From Prorocentrum cordatum (lineage: Eukaryota > Sar > Dinophyceae > Prorocentrales > Prorocentraceae): a stretch of DNA of 35,000 nt. The notes beneath the pieces were generated by a model. That model had not been told where the DNA came from, did not search any database, and saw only the letters and a program-made list of their open reading frames with translations. The stretch is from the NCBI GenBank assembly GCA_963575745.1, contig CAUYUJ010016906.1, positions 1 through 35,000 on the forward strand, written 5' to 3'. Both the position numbers and the translations under genes were made by a program. Positions 8,851 through 18,589 of this stretch are shown piece after piece; positions within the stretch are counted from its first letter, which is position 1, and the number at the start of each line of letters is the position of its first letter.

Positions 8851-9640
8851 GTCCGAATCGGGGGCGCGGGCGCCCCATTCGTCGCCGATCGCCGATTTGA
8901 CAGTGGGGCCCCATTGTCAAATTGCTGATCGGGGGCGCTGGGCGCCCACCCGTCGCCGATTGTCCGTTTGACAATGGGGCCCCATTGTCAAATGGCCAGC
9001 CGGGGGAGCTGGGGCCCCACCCGTCGCCGATTGTCCATTTGACAGTGGGGCCCCACTGTCAAATGGCCAATCGGGGGCGCTGGAATCCCACCCGTCGCCG
9101 ATGTCCGAATCGGGGGCGCGGGCGCCCCATTCGTCGCCGATCGCCGATTTGACAGTGGGGCCTCATTGTCAAATTGCTGATCGGGGGTGCTGGGCGCCCA
9201 CCCGTCGCCGATTGTCCGTTTGACAGCGGGGCCCCATTGTCAAATGGCCAGCCGGGGGCGCTGGGGCCCCACCCGTCGCCGATTGTCCATGTGACAGTGG
9301 GGCCCCACTGTTAAATGGCCAATCGGGGGCGCTGGAATCCCACCCGTCGCCGATGTCCGAATCGGGGGCGCGGGCGCCCCATTCGTCGCCGATCGCCGAT
9401 TTGACAGTTGGGCTTCATTGTCAAATTGCTGATCGGGGGCGCTGGGCGCCCACCCGTCGCCGATTGTCCGTTTGACAATGGGGCCCCATTGTCAAATGGC
9501 CAGCCGGGGGTGCTGGGGCCCCACCCGTCGCCGATTGTCCATGTGACAGTGGGGCCCCACTGTCAAATGGCCAATCGGGGGTGCTGGAAATCCACCCGTC
9601 GCCGATGGCCCGTTTGACAGTGGGGCCCCATTGTCAGCCG
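8851..9640 (+). repeat. Higher-order palindromic satellite (252-bp period)
   Basis: A 252-bp higher-order unit repeats at 8851, 9103 and 9355. Each unit holds three 71-bp monomers (for example at 8896, 8967 and 9038) plus a 39-bp segment. The array ends with one extra monomer at 9613. Every monomer carries a palindrome, in variants such as GACAATGGGGCCCCATTGTC and GACAGTGGGGCCCCACTGTC, where both arms change together. Monomers in the same position of different units resemble each other more than their neighbours, the hallmark of higher-order organisation. Frames through it are interrupted by stops. Confidence 0.95.
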
Positions 9641-9794
9641 AGCAAAGTTCGCTGCGAATTTTTTCCAGAGACTTCGGGGCCCCCGCCGGGGGGGATAAGG
9701 GGGGGGAACAATCTCACACGCCTGAAGACCCCAAAGGGGTCGGCGGATTTGCACCCCCCCTTTTGGACCCCCCCCTCTTTGGCCGCTCCCCAAA
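9641..9794. other. C/G-run rich junction
   Basis: Homopolymer C and G runs dominate between the satellite and the TIR-A right end. The TIR-A core is not recognisable here. Confidence 0.4.
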
Positions 9795-9827
9795 AAATCC
9801 CCCTGCAGGAGGACATGCCCGACCTAG
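9795..9827 (+). mobile_element. TIR-A right end (isolated)
   Basis: AATCCCCCTGCAGGAGGACA followed by TGCCCGACCTAG matches the TIR-A right terminus. Its left partner is not adjacent; the nearest upstream left end is at 5056. Confidence 0.75.
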
Positions 9828-9954
9828 TTCCAACTGTGCCCAGGCTGTGGCGCCTTGGCCCTGGGCCGCGCGGGCCCCGGCTGCCTGACGCTTCGGGCCC
9901 CCGAGGCCCACGACCTTGCTTAAGCAAAAGGTGAGGCTTACTGAGGATGAGAAG

Positions 9955-10375
9955 AATTACGGCGGGTTCGCGTCCTGCCGACCGGCGGCCGACCTATCAC
10001 GAGATACCACAGACTACCAAACGAGTGAACGCACCATCCGCGGGCAAGGCACGGGCGCATTCACTTATGAGGCGGTTTGTTTCGGGATGATTTATTTGTG
10101 TGCCCGATTACGGATGCTCTCAAAATGGCCGATATTTATTTCGTACGTTCTTAAAGTGGCCGGTTCTTATTCCGCATGTGCAGAGCGACGTCGACTCGGC
10201 ATTGCTTGCTTCGACCGCAGCGCGTGCGTGTAAGGTTGAACGCCGCCCGTGGCCCAGAATCGGCCCGTATCTGAACGATCCGGCTTTCACGGAACGGCCT
10301 ATCGTTCAAGTTTGAACGATCCCCGCGGTGTCAGGAACCAACGCCAGGGTCGACATGACGCGAGTTTGCCGTAGG
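9955..10375 (+). repeat. Dispersed repeat H, copy interrupted by a 216-bp insertion
   Basis: The pieces 9962-9995 (GCGGGTTCGCGTCCTGCC and following) and 10217-10375 (GCAGCGCGTGCG, GTTGAACGCCGCCCGTGGCC, CCCCGCGGTGTCAGGAAC) are contiguous in the copy at 31868-32045. Here about 216 bp lies between them, bounded by CGACC on both sides (9991-9995 and 10212-10216). A KVERRPWP-like frame is shared by both copies, but substitutions are not biased to third positions, so I do not call it coding. Confidence 0.65.
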
Positions 10376-10919
10376 TGGCCAAGTATGGGAGATTCTGTTC
10401 GACCCAGATAGTTTTGCAAATTATGGCCGAATGCGATGCAGTGGGAGTTTGTTGGTGTTGCCGTAGGAATGTAGTGGGTCTTTGAGAGATTTAGTGGGGT
10501 CGCAAGTGGGATCTAGTGGGTTTAGCGGGGGCCATTGAATCTCATTAACTCGGTGCTTGTACGACTTGCTTGGCCCCCTAAAGAGGAAGGAGGAGGCGCC
10601 ATGAAGGAAACCTTGACCTCCACCGCCAACGTGTTGAAACAATGTCGGGCTGGAGGGTTTCCGCCGTTTGCGGCCTCGCCGGGCCCTCGAGGGGATGGGA
10701 TGGGAATCTGGGCCTGAGGAAACGGCCGGGACTTCCGGAGACCCCGTAATATGCTTTCCAAGGCGCGTTGTCAAGGCATTCCACGTGTTTTGGCGATTTC
10801 GTGAACCGTTTTCGTTTGATTTCGTTTCGCAGCAAAGGCAGCACGTAGACAGAACGAAGGAAAACGAAAGCAAAAAAACAATTTAGCTCGAGACCTGAGA
10901 TCCGAGTAGAGGGGTCCAG
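10376..10919. other. No clear feature
   Basis: The first part has short GTGGG-rich repeats (about 10440-10530). The rest is mixed-composition DNA with short frames on both strands and no recognisable motif. Confidence 0.35.
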
Positions 10920-10924
10920 AGCAT

Positions 10925-11050
10925 CGCGCTGCATCGCCAACGCACCGCCGATGCGGCTCGACGTGGAGCCCGATTTTCTCCACACCGATGGCGCCGATGC
11001 CCCGCCGACGTCGCCGATGCATCGATGATGCATCGCCGATGCGTCGCCCG
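10925..11050 (+). repeat. Dispersed repeat with GATGCATCG units, copy 2
   Basis: CCGATGCGGCTCGACGTGGA, GCCCGATTTTCTCC and CGACGTCGCCGATGCATCGA match the copy at 1255-1400. The terminal GATGCATC minisatellite is shorter here. Confidence 0.75.
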
Positions 11051-11084
11051 TCCCACCAGTGGCTGGGTCGCGGGTCAGAGGCGT

Positions 11085-11480
11085 CTTGGATTCCTCGCGG
11101 GGGCTCTGGAAACGCCAATCGGGGACCTCGTGGAAGCCTCTTCGGAGCCTCTTGCCTCTTTCGGCCTGCTGGGGGCGTCTTGGGGGGCAGCTGGCCTTGT
11201 CGGGGGTCATCTTGCGTGGAAGCGCTCGACAATTAAATTCGGGGTCCCCCGCTTGGGTCACCTCTTGGTGGGCCGTCCTGGGGGGCATCGTGGGCCGATC
11301 TCGGTGTCATCTTGGGCCGTCTCTGGCGTTCGCACACCCCGAGCACACGAGCACGCGAAAATTTGCCAAGCACCTTAAGAAAATCAATGAAAGTTGCGTC
11401 TTGAGGCCCCAGGGGGGGGGGCCTCTTGGATCTCCTGCGCCGTCTCGAGGCCATCTCGAGCCGTGTTGGGACCCTCCAAG
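11085..11480 (+). repeat. Degenerate TCTTGGGG/TCTTGGAGCC minisatellite
   Basis: Irregular units of about 15 to 30 bp built on CTCTTGG, CATCTTGG and GGGGGC run through the interval. The same degenerate family appears at 14655-14990, 15890-16195 and 18590-18790. In minus-strand frames it gives Pro/Arg/Gln-rich sequence that looks like low-complexity protein. I see no evidence that it is translated. Confidence 0.6.
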
Positions 11481-11599
11481 GCCGGAAGATGCCTTCTGGG
11501 GGTGGGGGAAAGGGGTGCAGCACAGGGCAGTGCCGGCGAGGGAGACGATAGGGGAAATTGAGCATGCGTTAGTTGTTCGAAAAATTAAAATTGCATAGC

Positions 11600-11750
11600 C
11601 GCAAATCTATTGAAGTTCCGCGCGGATCTCTCCGCGGCTGGGCCCCCCTGGCGGCGCCGCCCCTGGCGCGCGCCTCGGTCGCCAGGGAGGAGGTTTCAGC
11701 TCAGACCCAAGAATCCGCGCGGACCGCCAAAAGTGTATGTTTATGCCGCT
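11600..11750 (+). repeat. Foldback element, family F2, copy 3 (decayed)
   Basis: The left arm TTCCGCGCGGATCTCTCCGC and right arm CCCAAGAATCCGCGCGGACC flank a GGCGGCGCCGCC-rich loop. The tail AGTGTATGTTTATGCCGC matches the right tails of the copies at 3345 and 4857. The arms are less complete than in the 4857 copy. The following GCATGTTCCTCTATC faintly resembles a TIR-A end. Confidence 0.75.
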
Positions 11751-11944
11751 GCATGTTCCTCTATCACCCGACTCACGCACGTGCTTCGCAGTCCGGACGT
11801 GGATCCGAACGGTGTCGCCCTCCGCCGCCGCCGGCCCCCCCGTCTGATAGCCTGCACGGATGGGCCGGTCAGGTTGGTTAGCTGGTTGGCAGGTTGTCTG
11901 GATGCGTTTTGGTTGACATATTGGCCGGCTTGCTAGGACAAGGG

Positions 11945-12070
11945 TCAATACGTTGCAGAGCGTTCCGGAACACTCTGAAAATGCCGTGGCTCCCGAAATA
12001 TCTTCCCAAGCCGCCAGGTCTCAGAGATTCTCGATCTGTCCTCACCCGATTTCACCATCGTCTTGGCTTT
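11945..12070 (+). repeat. Dispersed repeat, copy 2 of 3 (partners 661-800, 26145-26300)
   Basis: GCAGAGCGTTCCGGAACACT, GCCGTGGCTCCCGA and CAGAGATTCTCGATCTG correspond in order to the blocks of the other two copies. Confidence 0.55.
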
Positions 12071-12244
12071 GTCTGATGTTGCTAGATTTGAGTCGGGCCT
12101 GTCCCTACACATGAGGAGTATTCAAAAATAGACAAAATAGTCTGGGGACTATCTTTGGAGTATTTTGGGATCATTTTTCCCCACATCCAAAGTGGGGTTC
12201 TTGTTTTCTCTGCACACGCCGCGCAGGATCTCACACACACCCTT

Positions 12245-12688
12245 TCCTCTCTCTCTCTCTCACTCACCATCATCGCCATCATCATCACCATCAACCACCA
12301 TCATCGTCATCACACGCACACACTCATCATCATTACCATCATCATCACCATCAACCACCATCACCTTCATCACTAGTCATCATCATCATTGTCATCATCA
12401 TCGTCACCATCATCACCACTCGATCACCCACTCACTCACTCAATTACTCACTTATCCTCAGTAGGCTTCGGAGGCAGTGGTCCTCCGACGGTAGGACCGC
12501 CGCCACTCTCAACATCATCGTCACCATCTCCATCATAATCTCTCGATCACCCACTCAGTAGCCATCATCATCATCATCGTCCTCATCATCATCAGCATCA
12601 TCAGCATCATCATCATCATTATCACCATCATCCTCATCATCATCAGCATCATCATCACCATCATCATCATCACTCATTCATCACACAC

Positions 12689-12779
<91 letters not shown>

Positions 12780-12800
12780 TCGCTCACTCATCATTTCGTC
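12245..12800 (+). repeat. (CAT/ATC)n microsatellite
   Basis: About 550 bp of CAT, CAC and ATC units runs here, with a pure (ATC)n block at about 12680-12778. It is interrupted at 12460-12540 by non-repetitive DNA that includes CTCCGACGGTAGGACC (12483-12498). Confidence 0.95.
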
Positions 12801-12802
12801 AT

Positions 12803-13470
12803 CAGGCGGGAGCCTCTGAGTGAATTGCGAGGAAGTCTCAGGCGGGAGCCCCCTCCCTATGGGGCCCGCAGATCATGTTACTAATCCGAGCGGGTCATCG
12901 GAACCCTGTGATTGTCGTCATTTTTGGGCCTCTGAGGCTTGAATATGCAGGAAATACCAGGCGGGAGCCTCGTCTGTGAGTGAATTGCGAGGAAGTCTCA
13001 GACGGGAGCCCCCTCCCTATGGGGCCCGCAGATCATGTTACTCATCCGAGCGGGTCATCGGAACCTTGTAATTGTCGTCACGTTTGGGCTCTTGAGGCCT
13101 GAATATGCAGGAAGTATCAGGCGGGAGCCTCGTCTCTGAGTGAATTGCGAGGAAGTCTCAGGCTGGAGCCCCCTCTTTATGGGGCCCGCCGATCATGTTA
13201 CTAATCCGAGCGGGTCATCGGAACCTTGTAACTGTCGTCATTTTGGGGCTCTTGAGGCTTGAATATGAAGGAAGTCTCGAGCGGGAGCCTCGTCTGTGAG
13301 AGAATTGCAAGGAAGTCTCAGGCGGGAGCCCCCTCCCTATGGGGCCCGCAGATCATGTTACTAATCCGAGCGGGTCATCGGAACCATGTAACTGTCGTCA
13401 CTTTTGGGCCTCTGAGGCTTGAATATGCAGGAAGTATCAGGCGGGAGCCTCGTCTGTGAGTGAATTGCGA
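12803..13470 (+). repeat. 160-bp satellite, four units plus a partial
   Basis: The motif TGAATTGCGA recurs at 12821, 12981, 13141, 13301 (one variant) and 13461, exactly 160 bp apart each time. Units include GGCGGGAGCCCCCTCCCTAT, a CAGATCATGTTACT block and CGAGCGGGTCATCGGAACC. Divergence is low. The CAGGCGGGAGCC motif occurs twice per unit. Confidence 0.97.
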
Positions 13471-13487
13471 GGTGCACATGGAAAAGA

Positions 13488-13625
13488 AGCAGGAGGATGA
13501 GGAGGGAAGGGGCTTGGGGGAGGGCGACGACGAGGAGGAGGTGGCGCGAGAGGAGGAGGAGGAGGAGGAGGAGGAGGAGGAGGAGGAGGAGAAGTAGGAC
13601 GAGGAATATAATGAGGAAGAGAGGG
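13488..13625. repeat. (GGA)n purine tract
   Basis: GGA/GAG units with GAC interruptions run between the 160-bp satellite and the TIR-A right end. Confidence 0.93.
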
Positions 13626-13849
13626 CAGTGCAGAGGGCGAGAGGAGAGGGTGTCCGCCAGGGGGAGGAGGAAAGGGCAAAGGGTAAGCTAAACAGATTCT
13701 CATGTGGGGTCCTACCGTCGGAGTAATTAGAGATTTTTCTGTTTTTGTTTTTTTTCATTTTTCGTCGAAGATCGGCCTGTAGGGGGACATGCCCGACCTA
13801 ATGTTGGCTGTTGGGCTGGCTGCTTGGCAGGCGGGGTGGCTGGCGGGGT

Positions 13850-14335
13850 GGCGGGCTCGGAGCGTGGGCCCACTGTTTTTGCAAGAGGTCGTAGCCTCGG
13901 AGTCGCGGACCCATCGTTTTTCGCGCGGGGCCGTGGCCTCGAAGGCGCGGGCACTCGAATGGTGATCGTTTTTCGATTCCTGGCTTTGCCCATCGGCGCG
14001 GACCGTCGCACCCCGCCCCCTCCCCCCCCCCTGGAGTGGATCTTGGCTGTTTTTGGCGCCTGTTTCAGGCAGGTGAAGTCCATCCTCCACAGGACGCACG
14101 GTTGCAGATAGTCTCACTAAGCAGAGGTCTGGAGCCAGACCCCCCCCGCCATACCCCCCCCCTTCCGCCCAATGTGGAAACGCCGCATTAAAAAAAACGC
14201 TCACATGAGGAACGGTGGCCTCGAAGGCGCGGGCCCATAGTTTTTACAATGGGTCGTGGCCTCGAAGGCGCGGGCCAGACGTCTCTGAGCAGATGGGCCG
14301 TGGTCTCGAAGGCGCGGGCCCGCAGCTCGTTCTCC
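13850..14335 (+). repeat. Short repeat (41-46 bp) in two clusters
   Basis: The motif GTGGCCTCGAAGGCGCGGGC with a following TTTTT block occurs at about 13890 and 13935, and again at about 14216, 14257 and 14301. The two clusters are separated by about 260 bp without a clear feature. Confidence 0.8.
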
Positions 14336-14654
14336 AAACATATTCTTTGTAAGGGCTCTGTCTATATATCCATGGACGCTTCGTGTATCCCACCAGCCCA
14401 TGCAGAGACGATGCCCTTGAGATGACGGGGGAAACGAGGAACTGACAAATGTAGTGAAACAACAGGGGGCAACAAGGGTGAACGGAGAGATCTTTTGGAG
14501 CGAGGGTTGGGGGCCCTGGAGGGAATCTTGGGGCCATCTCTTGTGCCGCATGGGGGACGATGAGGAGGAGTAAGAGAGGGGTGAGGCAAGAAGAGGATAA
14601 GGAGGCAGGAAGGAGTAGAAGGAGGATAAAGTTGAGGCCTTCGCTGACCTTCTG
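14336..14654. other. No recognisable feature
   Basis: Mixed sequence with several overlapping minus-strand frames lacking motifs, and a purine-rich stretch at 14555-14635. No gene is visible. Confidence 0.35.
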
Positions 14655-14990
14655 TTCTGAGATCTTATTGGGGCCATCTTGGAGCCTTCTTGGGCTCCTC
14701 ATGTGGCTCTCTGAGCCATTTGGAGGTGTCTTGGGGGCTCTCTTGAGGCTCCCTGGGGGCTCTCTTGGGGGTCATTTGGGAGCCCTGGAGAGCCTCTTGG
14801 GGCCATTTTGGAGACCACCGGTCAAAGGGAGGGGTCCCACGTTTGCCTCCCCCCTCTGGGGCCATGGGAGTCGCCTCATGGGGCCATCTTAGGGCTCTCT
14901 TGGGCGATCTTGGGGCCACCTCGGGGGCATCTTTGGACCCTCTTGGAGCTCTCTGGGGCCGTCTTGGGGCCAACTTGAGGCCTGAAGCTC
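14655..14990 (+). repeat. Degenerate TCTTGGGG minisatellite
   Basis: Irregular CTCTTGGGG, GGGGCCATCTTGG and GGAGCC units continue through the interval, as at 11085-11480. The minus-strand frame reads as Pro/Arg/Glu-rich low-complexity sequence and is not called. Confidence 0.65.
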
Positions 14991-15051
14991 GGAGCAGTTC
15001 AACGACCCTCCCCCGCCTCCCATGACCTTCCAGGAGGGCTACAAAATAGCA

Positions 15052-15120
15052 TTGAGTCGGGCGTGTCCCTCTATAGGAGGCATACTGAGGCTGGCAAGTG
15101 TGGAGGGATCTTTCGTGGAA
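15052..15120 (+). mobile_element. TIR-A left end (isolated)
   Basis: TTGAGTCGGGCGTGTCCCTC followed by TATAGGAGGCATACTGAGG matches the TIR-A left end. The core and the right end are not recognisable downstream, so this is a truncated copy or one whose remainder has diverged. Confidence 0.7.
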
Positions 15121-15274
15121 CTCTGGAGCCTTGAGATCCGACGCTGCGAACAAACTCAGCACCGCGTCTTTTCAAGACCCGAGCCTTAGATCCAGTCTTT
15201 CTGCAGCATTTCCCGAGCAAAATTGATGTGACCATCCTGGGGCCATTTGCGCCCGGTGTGAACAAAATTCTTGA

Positions 15275-15820
15275 CGCTTCGGGTATCCCCACCAACGACT
15301 CCCTGGATTGACTTCCCGCATGGAGATCGTTCCCTACCTATGGTCGTCTCGATACGATCACGGCGGGAACGCCCAGCGCGCCATTTTGGCCGCGCTTGGC
15401 TCCCCTCGGTGGTTGGCCTCTCAGACTCCCTGGGTTTGCCGTTTGCACGTTTACCTCAGGGGCTGTCCTTGCAGACTCCCTGGGATTGCACGACCGCTGG
15501 CCTCTCAGACGCCCTGGGTTGCCGCTGCTCGCCGCCTGATCCGCGGCTCCGCGCGCGCCCGCTAGTTAGTCGCGGCCGCAGCCCGACCGTGACTGCTCGC
15601 CGCTGGCGCTTCCGCCTGCGGCTGTAAAAAAAAAGTATCCCCACCAACCTTTTGTCGACCTGGAGCCCTTCCTGGTCTTCGCGTTTTCTGAGCCGCAGCG
15701 TAGTTCGCCCCTGTGCGCTTAGTGTGTAACTTAGGTCGTTGCGGTGTTGCTTCGTTCTGACGGCGCGCGGCTGTACCGCTTGCTCTCACGACCAAAAAGT
15801 ATCCCCACCAACCCATCCAG
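15275..15820 (+). repeat. Repeated GTATCCCCACCAAC motif and short CAGACTCCCTGGG repeats
   Basis: GTATCCCCACCAAC occurs near 15284, 15635 and 15798, the last two preceded by AAAAA and 163 bp apart. Between them CAGACTCCCTGGG-type motifs recur near 15422, 15472 and 15508. A related GTATCCCACCAGCCC lies near 14386. No coding frame links them. Confidence 0.55.
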
Positions 15821-15889
15821 AAGCAGATCGCCAAGCGAGTTGTCTTGACCAGGAGAGTGCAGAAGCGTGCTGTGTACCAGCCGCCTTGG

Positions 15890-16195
15890 AAGCGTTTTCT
15901 CGGAGGCCTCTTGGAGCCATTTGGGGGGCTCTCCGGGGGCCTTCTCGGGGCGCTCTTGGGGCTCGTTGGGCGTGTCTGAGATGCCTCTTAGAGGACAGCT
16001 TGATCCCCACGATTCAAACAAATGGGGGGCAGGAAATACAGACAGATCCCCCCCCTGGGTGGCTCAAACACTGCGTATTGGTTTCCTGCTGGGGCCGCTC
16101 TGGAGGCGCTCTTGGGAGCGTACTTGGGGCCTGCGTGGGCCCCTCTGGGGGCTCTCCTGGGCCGTCCTGGGGCCATCGTAAGACTTCAGGACCCA
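15890..16195 (+). repeat. Degenerate TCTTGGGG minisatellite
   Basis: Units such as GGCCTCTTGGAGCC and CGCTCTTGGG recur irregularly, as in the other three blocks of this family. Low-complexity frames on both strands are not called. Confidence 0.6.
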
Positions 16196-16379
16196 CTAGA
16201 GGCGAAAAAGGCGAGAAGGCAAAACATGCTGATCTTCCTAAGGTTCAGTCGGGGCCTGTTCCTCTACAGGGGGAACATGCGACCATAGTCAAAGAGTAGT
16301 ACGGGGACGATTTTACCATTATATTTGATTATTTTGGGGCGTTTTTGACGCACACCGCACTCACATCTATACCCCTGGG

Positions 16380-16745
16380 TGGGTGTATGTGCGGCCGTTT
16401 TTGCGCTGTCATGTGCGCGCATGTGCGCGGCATGTGCCAGTCATGTGCCAGGCCTGTGCGGTCCCTACTGTGCACGTCGTGCCCGGGCATGTGCGGGGGC
16501 ATGTGCGCTGTGTTTTGATGTAACCATCATACGCACATGCGCGCACAGTCCGACGCACATGCGCGCACATGCCTGCACATGCGGGAGGTGTTCGAGAATC
16601 GCAGATCTGTCATCGGCACATGCACGCACATGCCTGCGCAACCTCTCTTCGGGAGGCCGCGCGGGCCCGCACATGCACGCACATGCGGTAAACGCGCGGG
16701 CGCACATGCGTGCACATCCCAATGCACATGCACGCTCATGCCCTA
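16380..16745. repeat. (GCACATGC/GCATGTGC)n array
   Basis: Short units of 8 to 12 bp based on CATGTGCG, then its complement GCACATGC, run for about 360 bp. The strand sense switches near 16520-16540, giving an inverted arrangement that could form a large hairpin. Confidence 0.9.
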
Positions 16746-17054
16746 GGAGCTGTCTGGGACCCCTGTGCCTCCAATGCCTCCTGGCCTTCGCAGAGCTAAC
16801 CTGGGGCGTGCCAGGGCTTCCTGAAAGAGTTTGTTGTGCGTTTAGACTCGCCCGCTGCTGGCGGGGGCGGTTCTTCGCCCGGTTCGTGAGCTGGCGGTGG
16901 CGCGCCCGCCTAATAAAATACTCCCGCGCGCCTTCTCAGCTCGGCCGGAGAAGCAGGGATGGGGGGGGGGAGGTGGAGGGGAGGGGGAGGAGGGGGGGGC
17001 GGAGAAGGCGGGCGCCCCCGGCTCGGCTGGCCCGCCTGCCTGTTCGACTCGGCC

Positions 17055-17117
17055 AGAGGAGAAGGAGGAGGAGGAGGAGGAGGAGGAGGAGGAAGAGGAG
17101 GAGGAGGAGGAGGTGGT
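17055..17117. repeat. (GGA)n tract
   Basis: A GGA-rich purine tract separates the unique stretch 16750-17050 from the 65-bp satellite. Confidence 0.93.
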
Positions 17118-17119
17118 GA

Positions 17120-18295
17120 GAGTTGCGAGGATGTCTAAGGCGAAAGTGGCTTGACGGCCCGAGCTCAGGGAATCTCGGAATCGCTGGCCTGGCTCGGCCA
17201 CCGGCGAGCTCGGCCTGTGCGAATACTGTGCGTACCTGTGCAGTGCATGCGCGGGACGTGCACGAATGCCGGGGCCGGCGTTCGTCTCCGGACGCCGGCG
17301 CGTTCGCGTCCGGCCAGTTCCGCGTGAGACGTCGTCGGCAATCTGGAGGCCGACGTGCTTTGACATGAAGTGATTTGGCCACCTTCGCCTGAGACATCCT
17401 CGCAACTCTGGTCTCGGAGATGCCCTGCCCCATGGTGGCCCGGCCACTTTCGCTTGAGACATCCTCGGGACTCTGGGTTTCGAGACGCCCTGAGCTGAGG
17501 TGGTTAGACCACTTTCGCCTGAGACATCCTCGCAACTCTGACCTCAGAGATCTCCTGCCCCATGCTGGTCAGGCCACGGTCGCCTGAGACATCCTCGCAA
17601 GTCTCGATTCCGATATGCCCCGAGCTGAGGTGGTCAGCCACTGTCGCCTGAGACATCCTCGCAACCCTGATCTCAATGATGCCCTGCTCGATAGTGTCTC
17701 GGCTCCTTTCGCCTGAGACATCCTCGGAACTCGGGGTTCCGAGACGCCCTGAGCTGAGGTGGTTAGACCATTTTACCTTTGGATATCCTCGCCCGAGATG
17801 CCCTGAGTTGAGCTGTTCAGGCCACTTTTGCCTGAGACATCCTCGCAACTCTGACCTCAATGATGCCCTGCTCCATAGTGTCTCGGCCTTTTTCGCCTGA
17901 GACCCTCGCAACTCTGGGTTCTGAGATGCCCTGAGCAAGTGGTCAGGCCAGTCCTGCCTGAGACATCCTCGCAACTCTGGGCTCCGAGATGCCCTGGGCT
18001 GAGGTGGTCAGACCACTCTCCCCAGAGACATCCTCGCAACTCTGACCTCAGAGATCTCTTGCCCCATGGTGGTCAGGCCACTTTCGCTTGAGACATCCTC
18101 ACAACTCAGACCTCGGAGGTGTCCTGCCCCATGGTCGTCTGGTCACCTTGACCAGCGACATCCTCGCCACTCTGGTTTCCAAGATGCCCTGCCCCATGGT
18201 GATCCGGCCACGCTTGCCTGAGACATCCTCGGAACTCTGGGTTGCGAAATGCCCCGAGCTCAGGTGGTCAGGCCACTATCGCCTGCGACATCTCT
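17120..18295 (-). repeat. 65-bp satellite, about 18 units
   Basis: The motif GAGACATCCTCGCAACTCTG recurs about every 61 to 67 bp, together with a GATGCCCTG block, CCATGGTGGTCAGGCCACTT and CGCCT. A reverse-sense unit at about 17122-17155 starts the region. The unit length is not a multiple of 3, so the minus-strand frames starting MRGCLRRKW are shadows. Confidence 0.95.
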
Positions 18296-18475
18296 GCGGC
18301 ATGTGCGGGCATGTGCGTCTATGCTTTCAGAGTTTTGCTTGACCGTGCATTCGACTGTGCGTCGGACGGTGTGGCATGTGCGCGCATGTGCGGCAATGCT
18401 GTTGAGGCTTTTGTATATTTGCATGGGCATGTGCATGCGACTGTGCGGCATGTGCCTGCATGTGCGGCCCCTTCC
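18295..18475. repeat. Second GCATGTGC array
   Basis: CATGTGCG-type units reappear after the 65-bp satellite, echoing 16380-16745. The satellite is therefore bracketed by the same short repeat. Confidence 0.8.
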
Positions 18476-18589
18476 GGACCACAATTTCAAAGTGAGCACT
18501 ATAGAAGTGAGCGCTATAGAAGTGAGTCCGGTGTATGTTTCATTTTTCATCAAAAATCTCTTTGTAAGGGGGACATGCCTGGCCTAACC

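Larger units (their letters stand above)
12088..13801 (+). mobile_element. Probable large TIR-A unit carrying a 160-bp satellite
   Basis: The left end TTGAGTCGGGCCTGTCCCTA starts at 12088 and is followed by AGTATTCAAAAATAG and the core AGTCTGGGGACTATCTTTGG. The right end, ATTTTTCGTCGAAGATC then CCTGTAGGGGGACATGCCCG, finishes at 13801. Inside are a hairpin (CCCCACATCCAAAGTGGGG, 12180-12198), a (CAT)n tract, the 160-bp satellite and a (GGA)n tract. The flanking 8 bp match at only 5 of 8 positions (TGCTAGAT, TGTTGGCT), so pairing of these two ends is likely but not proven. There is no transposase-like frame. Confidence 0.6.
16244..18587 (+). mobile_element. Large TIR-A unit (2.3 kb) filled with satellites
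   Basis: The left end TTCAGTCGGGGCCTGTTCCT begins at 16244 and is followed by CTACAGGGGGAACATGC and the core AGTACGGGGACGATTTT. The right end, CATTTTTCATCAAAAATCTC then TTTGTAAGGGGGACATGCCT, finishes at 18587. The flanks TCCTAAGG (16236-16243) and CCCTAGGG (18588-18595) match at 6 of 8 positions, both differences being transitions. The interior is a GCACATGC array, a GGA tract, a 65-bp satellite and a second GCATGTGC array. There is no transposase-like frame. Confidence 0.65.

Noticed and set aside
8851-9640. Regular repeats that could suggest a CRISPR array
   Set aside because: The array has no unique spacers; monomers are contiguous satellite units in a eukaryotic-looking context.
15375-15400. 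CGCCATTTTGGCC, similar to the centre of the dinoflagellate spliced leader
   Set aside because: Only about 11 bases match (GCCATTTTGGC), a near-palindrome. The flanking leader bases and a splice context are absent.
17120-18000. Minus-strand frames beginning MRGCLRRKW as a repeat protein
   Set aside because: The satellite period of about 65 bp is not a multiple of 3, so the same peptide reappears in different frames. This is a shadow of the DNA repeat.
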